A stretch of 6,215 nucleotides of DNA from assembly GCF_014904065.1 (NCBI RefSeq), contig NZ_JACXJG010000001.1, positions 149,716 through 155,930 on the forward strand, given 5' to 3'. The translations under genes and the position numbers were made by a program. Below are positions 1 through 6,000 of this stretch, in pieces; within the stretch, counting starts at the first letter, position 1, and every line of letters starts with the position of its first letter. Source of the stretch: Gulosibacter sediminis. GTDB lineage: Bacteria > Actinomycetota > Actinomycetes > Actinomycetales > Microbacteriaceae. The notes beneath the pieces are model-generated. The model made no database searches and was not told where the DNA came from. It saw nothing but the letters and a program-made list of their open reading frames with translations.

Positions 1-17
1 CTGTCGGGGGATGAGCC

Positions 18-704
18 CTAGCGGATCGCGTCGGCGATTGGGGTCTCGCCGTCGTAGAAGTTCACCTTCGTGCGCGAGGCGGCGCCGGTCGCCACGACGT
101 GCGCGATGACGGCCGCGACGTTGTCGCGCGAGGTCACCTTCGCGTCGTCGTCGAGCGGGGCGTCGACTCCCTCGCCGTCGGCGTCGGCGATGAGCACCTT
201 GCCGGTCGCGGGCTCAAGCGTGAGCAGGCCCGGGCCGAGAATCGTGTAGTTGAGTTCGGATGCGCGCAGGTACGCGTCGGCGTCGTGCTTTGCCTTGGCG
301 TACGCGTAAAAGCTGTTGCTCTCGGGAATCGCGTCGATGTCGATGTCGGCACGGGCGTACGACACCATCACGTAGCGGTCAACGCCGGCCTGCTTGGCTG
401 CATCAATCGACCGGGTTGCGGCGACGAAATCGACCCGATGGGTGCGCTCGGGGCTGCCGCCGCCGGCGCCCGCCGAGAATACGACGGCCTGCGCGCCAGC
501 GAACAGCGCGGCGAGTTCGTCGACCGAGGCGGTCTCGATGTCGAGGATGCGCGGGGTCGCGCCCGCGGCCTCGACGTCGGCCGCGTGCTCGGGATTACGG
601 ATCACGGCGTCGACGGCGAAGCCCGCCGCGGCGAGCTTGGGCGCCGCGAGCAGCGCGACCTTGCCGTGTCCACCGAGAATGACGATGCGGTTGTTGGAAG
701 TCAA
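18..704 (-). CDS. NAD(P)-binding atypical short-chain dehydrogenase (YwnB/NmrA-like)
   Basis: Probable cytosolic NAD(P)H-dependent oxidoreductase or NAD(P)-sensing protein of the atypical SDR class; the substrate cannot be read from sequence. Seen (228 residues from the TTG start): an N-terminal Rossmann strand with the glycine-rich loop GGHGKVA at residues 11-17; Arg36 after the second strand, which suggests NADPH preference; a family-like SAGAGGGS turn at 77-84; VSYARAD at 114-120; and Y135-x3-K139 in the position of the SDR catalytic pair. There is no signal peptide or membrane segment. The start was chosen at TTG (702-704) because a perfect AGGAGG lies 5 nt upstream and the Rossmann strand begins four residues later. 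An in-frame GTG at 791 would add 29 residues of non-Rossmann sequence and would bury this ribosome binding site. It stands alone in the window, divergent from manB. Relatives are often annotated as NAD-dependent epimerase or NAD(P)H-binding protein. The fold is quite certain; the role is not. Confidence 0.88.
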   Translation of the reverse strand: MTSNNRIVILGGHGKVALLAAPKLAAAGFAVDAVIRNPEHAADVEAAGATPRILDIETASVDELAALFAGAQAVVFSAGAGGGSPERTHRVDFVAATRSIDAAKQAGVDRYVMVSYARADIDIDAIPESNSFYAYAKAKHDADAYLRASELNYTILGPGLLTLEPATGKVLIADADGEGVDAPLDDDAKVTSRDNVAAVIAHVVATGAASRTKVNFYDGETPIADAIR

Positions 705-709
705 AAGGT

Positions 710-715
710 CCTCCT
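710..715 (-). promoter_or_regulatory. Strong Shine-Dalgarno deciding a TTG start
   Basis: On the minus strand this reads AGGAGG, followed by the 5-nt spacer ACCTT and then TTG. It is a perfect match to the anti-Shine-Dalgarno sequence at near-optimal spacing. It is the main reason for placing the start of the dehydrogenase gene at 704 rather than at the longer GTG start at 791. Confidence 0.82.
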
Positions 716-728
716 CATGCGTCGAAAT

Positions 729-744
729 GGCGCAAGATTGCGCC
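729..744. repeat. Perfect 7-bp inverted repeat, candidate operator
   Basis: GGCGCAA, a 2-nt GA spacer, then TTGCGCC: the arms are exact reverse complements, giving a 16-bp interrupted palindrome. It lies 25-40 nt upstream of the dehydrogenase start, in the divergent spacer. That size and position fit a site for a dimeric repressor such as TetR, MarR or HxlR type. It could instead form a small hairpin in the 5' untranslated leader. No regulator gene is present in the window, so the operator role is inference. Confidence 0.45.
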
Positions 745-750
745 CTGCAG

Positions 751-763
751 GCGTATGTAACGC
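751..763. repeat. Short dyad GCGT-N5-ACGC, possible promoter or operator element
   Basis: Arms of 4 bp (GCGT at 751-754, ACGC at 760-763) flank an AT-rich 5-nt centre. The 6 nt separating it from the larger inverted repeat at 729-744 lie within an 8-bp palindrome, CCTGCAGG, at 744-751. On the minus strand the centre reads TTACAT or TACATA, a weak -10-like element for the dehydrogenase gene. If it is used, transcription would begin close to the edge of the 729-744 dyad. The arms are short and could be chance in GC-rich DNA. Confidence 0.25.
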
Positions 764-830
764 ATCCCTCCCGAGCAGTATTCCGGGGCACTTACGGGCG
801 AGGCTGGGCGGGCTCTCGCCGCCGAGCGAC

Positions 831-836
831 TACATT
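831..836 (+). promoter_or_regulatory. Predicted -10 element of manB (leaderless)
   Basis: TACATT matches the TAnnnT core of actinobacterial housekeeping -10 elements. Exactly 7 nt (837-843) separate it from the A of the manB ATG at 844, so the predicted transcript begins at or next to the start codon. No purine-rich Shine-Dalgarno precedes this ATG, which agrees with a leaderless mRNA. I see no convincing -35 hexamer at 16-18 bp upstream, a common situation in actinobacterial promoters. The call rests on position and consensus only. Confidence 0.5.
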
Positions 837-843
837 TGCGCCT

Positions 844-2283
844 ATGCATACTGCGATTTCGGCTATCGAACCTGAGCTTCGCGGTGACCTGACCCAGGTC
901 GTCAAGAACTACGACATCCGCGGTCTCGTCGGTGACACCCTCACCGCACCGCTCGTCACCGCGCTCGGCGCCGCCACTGTCGATGAGCTCGGGCTCGCAG
1001 ACCTCGAGCTCGTCATCGGGCACGACATGCGCGAATCCAGCCCGGAGTTCGCGGAGGCCTTTGCCCGCGGCGCGACCGCCCGCGGCGCCCGCGTCATCCA
1101 CCTCGGCCTGTGCTCGACCGACATGGACTACTTCGCCTCGGGCCAGCGGAACGCCGCCGCGGCGATGTTCACGGCCTCACACAACCCGGCCGCCTACAAC
1201 GGCATCAAGATCTCGGCCGCGGGCGCAAAGGGCATCTCACTCGATTCCGGGCTCGGCGCGGTCCGCGACCGCGCGGCCGCCTACCTCGACGCGGGCATCC
1301 CCGAGGTCGAGCACACGCACGAACCGCAGCGCGTGGATGTTCTGGCTGACTACGCGCGGCACCTGCGCTCGCTCGTCGACCTCTCGGGCATCCGCCCGCT
1401 CAAACTCGTCATCGACGCGGGCAACGGCATGGGCGGCTACACCGTTCCCGCAGTGCTGCAGGAGGCCGCCGGCCTACCCGCGCTGCCCCCCGAGATTGTG
1501 CCGATGTACTTCGAGCTCGACGGCAACTTCCCGAACCACGAGGCGAATCCCCTCGACCCCAAGAACCTCGTCGACCTGCAAGCGCGCGTCATTGCCGAGG
1601 GTGCCGACCTTGGTCTCGCCTTCGACGGCGACGCCGATCGGTGCTTCGTCGTCGACGAGCAAGGCGAGCCCGTGTCGCCGTCGGCGGTGTGCGCGATCGT
1701 CGCCGCGCGCGAGATCGCCCGCGCGAACGCCGCGGGGGAGGCGCAGCCGACGGTCATTCACAACCTGCTCACATCGCGCCACGTCGAGGAGATCGTGCGC
1801 GAGCTCGGTGGCGAGCCCGTGCGCACCCGCGTCGGCCACTCGCTCATCAAGGCCGAAATGGCGCGCACCGGCGCGATCTTCGGCGGCGAGCACTCGGCGC
1901 ACTACTACTTCCGCGACTTCTGGGGTGCCGACAACGGCATGCTCGCCGCGCTGCACGTGCTCGCCGAAGTGGGCGCATCCGGCCGCCCGGTCTCCGCTCT
2001 CGCGGCCGAGCACACGCCGTACTTCGCGTCGGGCGAGATCAACTCGACGGTCGCCGATGCGGCCGCCGTGCTCGAGCGGCTCCGCACCGAGTTCGAAGGC
2101 ATCGAGCTCGACGAGCTCGACGGTCTCACCATCAGTGATCGCGGCAGCGGTGAGTGGTGGTGGGCGAACGTGCGCGCCTCGAACACCGAGCCCCTGCTGC
2201 GGCTCAACGTCGAGGCCTCGACGCCCGAACTCATGGCGCATGTGCGCGACGAGTTCCTCGGGCACATTCGTCAGAAGGCCTGA
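844..2283 (+). CDS. manB: Phosphomannomutase/phosphoglucomutase (alpha-D-phosphohexomutase)
   Basis: Interconverts mannose-6-phosphate and mannose-1-phosphate (and possibly the glucose phosphates), feeding GDP-mannose and envelope glycans; cytosolic. All four alpha-D-phosphohexomutase domains are present in 479 residues, a normal length. Seen: an N-terminal KNYDIRG at 21-27; active-site TASHNP at 110-115 with S112 as the phosphoserine; the Mg2+ loop DGDADR at 261-266; the sugar-specificity loop GEHSAH at 348-353; and the phosphate-binding loop RASNTEP at 444-450. GEHS-type loops are typical of PMM/PGM enzymes rather than phosphoglucosamine mutase (GlmM). The ATG at 844 is favoured because it begins about 20 residues before the conserved core and fits a leaderless promoter. 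The reading frame stays open upstream to 394, but that stretch is antisense to the dehydrogenase gene. The 3' end overlaps the convergent nei gene by 13 bp. Relatives are named manB or pmmA; the enzyme class is near certain, the exact sugar preference is not. Confidence 0.96.
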   Translation: MHTAISAIEPELRGDLTQVVKNYDIRGLVGDTLTAPLVTALGAATVDELGLADLELVIGHDMRESSPEFAEAFARGATARGARVIHLGLCSTDMDYFASGQRNAAAAMFTASHNPAAYNGIKISAAGAKGISLDSGLGAVRDRAAAYLDAGIPEVEHTHEPQRVDVLADYARHLRSLVDLSGIRPLKLVIDAGNGMGGYTVPAVLQEAAGLPALPPEIVPMYFELDGNFPNHEANPLDPKNLVDLQARVIAEGADLGLAFDGDADRCFVVDEQGEPVSPSAVCAIVAAREIARANAAGEAQPTVIHNLLTSRHVEEIVRELGGEPVRTRVGHSLIKAEMARTGAIFGGEHSAHYYFRDFWGADNGMLAALHVLAEVGASGRPVSALAAEHTPYFASGEINSTVADAAAVLERLRTEFEGIELDELDGLTISDRGSGEWWWANVRASNTEPLLRLNVEASTPELMAHVRDEFLGHIRQKA

Positions 2284-3068
2284 CACCTCGGGCACCAAGC
2301 CGCTCTCCGCGTGCCGCCGTCGCGCTGCCCCGAGGCGTGCGTGCCTTCGAGAATGATGGTGCCGCAGCGGCGGCACGCTCGACCCGCCCGGCCAAACACG
2401 TAGCTGCGCTGGCCGGGTCGTGGGTCGCCGGTGAAGGTGCGCTCGACGCGGTCGCGGTTCTCGAGCATGAGGTCGCGGGCGTGCGCGAGCAGAGCGTCGA
2501 GGTCTGCGGTGTCGCCCACGTGCCGGTCGGGGCGGATCGCCCGCAGAAACAGCAGTTCGGTGACATACTCGTTGCCGAGGCCCGCGACGTTGCCCTGGTC
2601 GAGCAGCGCGGCCGTAAGCGGCCGCGCTGGCTCGGCGCGGATGCGCCGGGCCGCCTCCGCGAGGTCGGGCGCCTCGGCGAGCAGGTCGGGGCCGAGCCAG
2701 CCGAGCTTGTCGGCTTCGTCGCGCGTGCGCCAGAGCGTGAGCTTCGCGAGGTCGATGCCGAGCGCGACCACGGCATCCGTACCGATCACCGCGCGGAGCC
2801 GATGCCGTGCCGGCCACGAGGTGCGACCGGACTCGCCTGGGCGCACGAGCCGCCAGCTGCCGTCCATGCCGAAGTGCGAGTGCACCGTGTACTCGCCGAC
2901 ACGCAGCAGCACGTGCTTGCCGCGCGCGTCGGCCCCGCGGATGCGCTCGCCCCGCAGATCTGCCGTCGCGTGCGCCGGCACGCGCAGCGAGAACTCCGTC
3001 ACCTCGCGCCCCGCGAGCGACTGCGCGAGGTGGTGGGCGGCGCGGTAGGCGCTATCGCCTTCCGGCAT
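2271..3068 (-). CDS. nei: Fpg/Nei-family DNA glycosylase/AP lyase (endonuclease VIII type)
   Basis: Base-excision repair enzyme that removes oxidised bases and cleaves the abasic site by beta/delta elimination. Seen in 265 residues: mature N-terminus P2-E3 within MPEGD (P2 the Schiff-base nucleophile, E3 catalytic); conserved K51 in ARGKHVLL; helix-two-turn-helix DNA-binding region around 150-182 with GLGNEY at 163-168; C-terminal zinc finger with C232, C235, C259 and C262; and Arg254/255 just before WCPRCQ, matching the catalytic zinc-finger arginine of Nei. All key residues are intact. MPEGD and the WCPRCQ finger favour the actinobacterial Nei branch over Fpg/MutM. The ATG is fixed by the need for P2-E3 right after Met. 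It overlaps the end of lhr by 17 bp in another frame, with only a weak GA-rich sequence upstream, so translational coupling to lhr is likely. Mycobacteria also carry a nei gene next to lhr. Lesion specificity is not predictable here. Confidence 0.95.
   Translation of the reverse strand: MPEGDSAYRAAHHLAQSLAGREVTEFSLRVPAHATADLRGERIRGADARGKHVLLRVGEYTVHSHFGMDGSWRLVRPGESGRTSWPARHRLRAVIGTDAVVALGIDLAKLTLWRTRDEADKLGWLGPDLLAEAPDLAEAARRIRAEPARPLTAALLDQGNVAGLGNEYVTELLFLRAIRPDRHVGDTADLDALLAHARDLMLENRDRVERTFTGDPRPGQRSYVFGRAGRACRRCGTIILEGTHASGQRDGGTRRAAWCPRCQAF
2359..2376 (+). terminator. Possible manB terminator hairpin 1 (inside nei)
   Basis: GTGCCGC, 4-nt loop AGCG, then GCGGCAC: a perfect 7-bp GC-rich stem 76 nt past the manB stop. 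No T-run follows, so it is not a canonical intrinsic terminator, though actinobacterial terminators often lack one. The same bases encode the first zinc-finger cysteine pair of nei (codons around C232-C235), which may be the whole reason the palindrome exists. Confidence 0.22.
2387..2417 (+). terminator. Possible manB terminator hairpin 2 (inside nei)
   Basis: CCCGGCCA at 2387-2394 and TGGCCGGG at 2410-2417 are exact reverse complements around a 15-nt loop. This 8-bp stem lies 11 bp beyond the hairpin at 2359-2376, so manB read-through RNA would carry two tandem hairpins within 135 nt of its stop codon. There is no T-tract. The element lies wholly in nei coding sequence and may be coincidental. 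Confidence 0.2.
2604..2629. repeat. Perfect 11-bp inverted repeat inside nei
   Basis: CAGCGCGGCCG at 2604-2614, a 4-nt loop TAAG, and CGGCCGCGCTG at 2619-2629 form the strongest hairpin I found in the window. On the minus strand it lies in nei codons for the proline/alanine-rich residues just before the helix-two-turn-helix (around residues 147-155). It could fold in nei mRNA or in manB read-through RNA. No T-tract follows on either strand. Confidence 0.4.
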
Positions 3069-6000
3069 AACCCGACTCTGGTTTCAGCCGCAGTCCGCGC
3101 GGCGTCGTGACAAAGCCGGCCTCCTGGAGCCACGTTGAAATGCCGTGCTCGAACACTGACGCGCCGTTGACGCGTTCGATGACGAGGCCCGGGATGCGCG
3201 CGCGCCGCACCGTGTCGCTGAGGCTGTAGGCCGCCTGCCGCAGCACAGTGTCGTCGTCGCTGAACGTGAGCATGGTCTTGCCGCCGCGCTCGACGTAGAG
3301 CACGAGCGCGCCGTCGGCGAGGGTCACGAGCCCGCCGGCCTTGCGGCCGGGGCGGTGGGTTGATGCGTGCTCAGGCCACGCGACCGCCGCGCCGTAGGCG
3401 TTCGCGGGGTCGGTCGCCGCGAGCGTGAGCAGGTGCGGTTCGCGGTCGGTCTCGAGGCGCTGCTGCACGGCGCGGAGCCGGTCGATGGCGCCCGCGGCCG
3501 CGAACTGCGAGGCGCCGAGCTGCTCGACGAAGTAGCCGCGTCGGGCGTGGCCCGACTCTTCGAAGCGGGCGAGCACGCGGTAGACGAGGGCGAAGCCGCC
3601 GACGACGCCGCTCGCCTCGACTGAGCCGCGCGTGACGACGCCGTAGCGGTCGAGCAGGAGGTCGCCGAGGGCCTGCGCCCGCGTCGTCGTGCCCTCGTCG
3701 CTCGTCGGTGCGATCGACCAGCGCCCCGTGCCCTGCGGCGGCGTGCCCGGGCCGGCGGTCGCGGCGGCGTGGCCGCGCCAGAGCCGGCCGCGTGCCGGTC
3801 TTGCCGCCGTGCGATGCGCTGAGGTCGACTTGCTGCCCGCATTGCCCGAGAGCAGCGCTCGCAGGGGCGTGAGCGCGTCGTTCGCGGCGATGCCGAGCCA
3901 CGTGAGCTCCCAGAGTGCGTCGATGACGGCATCGATGCGCGGCGGCGCGGCGTCGGGCTCGAGCTGTTCGAGTCGACGGATGAGCTCGGTCGCGAACATC
4001 GCGCCGCCTTGCTCGAGCACTTCGGCGCAGCGGGCCGCGAGCGGGCCCGGAGCCTCGCGCTCGGCGGGTGTCTCGGGCAGCGTGAACGCAGCCGTGTCGC
4101 GCAGGTGCAGGCTCACCCAGCCGTCGGCACCGCCGATCGCGCCGTGGCCGAGCCAGAGCACCTCGCCGCCGCCGAGCAACTCGTCGAGCATGGCGGGCGA
4201 GTAGTCGCGCACGCGGGCGGGCAGCACGAGCGACTCCCAGGCGGATGCGGGGATCGGCACACCCTGCAGCTGGTCGATCACGGTGACGACGCCGTCGATG
4301 CCGTGCAGCTCGTCGCCGACGTGCTGCCACTCGGGTAGGAACGCCGCGAGCGACTGCTGGGTAACAGGCTCGATCTCGCTGCGCAGCTTCGCGAGGGTGC
4401 GCGAGCGGATGCGCCGCAGCACACCCGCGTCGACCCACTCGACGCCTTCGACACCGGGCGTGAATTCTCCTCGCTGCACGGTGCCGGCGATCTCGAGACG
4501 CCGCAGCACGTCAGCGACCACCGCCTGGCCGAGACCGAACTCGGCCGTGAGTTGCTCGGCGCGGAAGGGGGCGTGGGTGCGCGCGTAACGGCGCACGAGA
4601 TCGCCGAGCGGGTCGGCGACGGGCTCGAGCATCGCCGTCGGCACGCCGATGGGCAGCGGCACACCGAGCGCGTCGCGCAGGCGCGCGGCATCCTCGACAC
4701 CGGTGAGGCGTTCGGCGCCCTGCACGCGCAACCAGAGCGCGCGCTTCGCGACCACGAGCTGATCGGCGAGCGACTTGACGAACTCGGGCGGAGCATCGGC
4801 CAGTTCGGTCGCCTCGTCGTGCGGGTCGGCGTCGGGGTGGCGCACGCGGCGGCACAGCTCGTCGAGGGTGAGCGGGCCAACCACGCGCAGCAGGTCGGCG
4901 AAGCCTTCGGCATCGCGCGTCCGGCGCGACGGTTCGAGCCACTGCAGCTGCGCCTCGACGTCGTGGATCGCATCGAGGTCGAGCAGTTCGCGCAGCGAGC
5001 TCGCGCCGAGGAGGTCGGCGAGCAGGTTCGTGTCGAGCTGCAGAGCGGCCGCACGGCGCTCGGCGAGCGGCTGGTCGCCCTCGTACATGAACTCGCCGAC
5101 GTAGCCGAACAGCAGCGACTGTGCGAAGGGAGAGGGCGACTCGGTCGTCACCTCGGCGAGCCGCACCTCACGTGTCGCAAGCTTCGCGAACAGCTCAGTG
5201 AGCGAGTCGAGGTCGTAGACGTCGTGGAGCACCTCGCGCACGGTCTCGAGAATCATCGGGAACTCGGGGTACTTGCGGGCGACCTCGAGCAGCTGGGCCG
5301 CGCGCAGCCGCTGCTGCCATAGGGGCGCCCGCTTGCCGGGATGCAGCCGGGGCAGCAGGAGCGCGCGGGCCGCGTTCTCGCGGAAGCGCGCCGCGAACAG
5401 CGCCGACGCCCCGACCTCGCGGGTGATGGTCGTCTCGACCTCGTCACGCTCGAAGGCGAACAGCTCGGCCCCGGGCGGTTCGTCGTCGACGTCGGGGATG
5501 CGCACGATGATGCCGTCGTCGAGGGCCATCGCGCTTGCCTCCATGCCGAACCGCTCGCGCACGCGAGCGGTCACCATGAGCGCCCACGGGGCGTGCACGG
5601 GGCGGCCGTAGGGGGAGTGGAGGATGATGCGCCAGTCGCCGAGCTCGTCGCGCACACGCTCGATGATGAGCTGGCGGTCGGTCGGCACCTGGCCGGTCAC
5701 CTCGAGTTGCTCGCGCACGTACGCCGTGATGTTCGCCTGCGCGAAGTCGTCGCACACCCGGGCGAGGCCGTCGGGCAGGCGAGCATCGTTCGCGGCGATC
5801 TCGCGCACGATGGCACCGATCGCGGCGCCAAGCTCGGCGGGGCGGCCGATGCCGTCGCCCTTCCAGAACGGCAGCCGTCCGGGCTCGCCGAAGGCCGGCA
5901 CGACGAGCACGCGGTCGGGGCCAATTTCGCGGATGCGCCACGACGTCGCGCCGAGCGCGATGACGTCGCCCACGCGCGATTCGTAGACCATCTCTTCGTC

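Noticed and set aside
1..17. Possible terminator of the dehydrogenase gene at the left edge.
   Set aside because: Only 17 bases follow the stop codon inside the window, and they show no complete hairpin.
394..843. A 150-codon N-terminal extension of manB.
   Set aside because: It is antisense to the dehydrogenase gene, is not phosphohexomutase-like, and the ATG at 844 gives a normal-length enzyme with a fitting promoter.
99..875. A 258-codon plus-strand open frame opposite the dehydrogenase gene.
   Set aside because: It is the shadow of a recognisable Rossmann protein, has no motif of its own and would run through the manB promoter and start.
932..2356. A 474-codon plus-strand frame overlapping manB.
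   Set aside because: Its Ser/Arg/Pro/Thr-rich composition is typical of a frame-shifted GC-rich gene; manB in the other frame carries every expected motif.
1474..2817. A 447-codon open frame on the minus strand opposite manB and running into nei.
   Set aside because: It is antisense to two genes with complete catalytic motifs; its translation is low-complexity Arg/Ala/Gly/Pro-rich and shows no domain. Long false frames are expected at this GC content.
3766..3850. Possible frameshift or degraded segment in Lhr, where the sequence turns Ala/Arg/Gly/Thr-rich.
   Set aside because: The frame is open and resumes clear Lhr sequence (GRWSI, then LLLDRYGVVTRG) right after it; a variable linker before the last domain explains it better.
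3371..4438. A 355-codon minus-strand frame within lhr.
   Set aside because: Arg/Ala-rich shadow of lhr in an alternative frame on the same strand, with no frameshift sign: lhr stays intact and family-like through this stretch.
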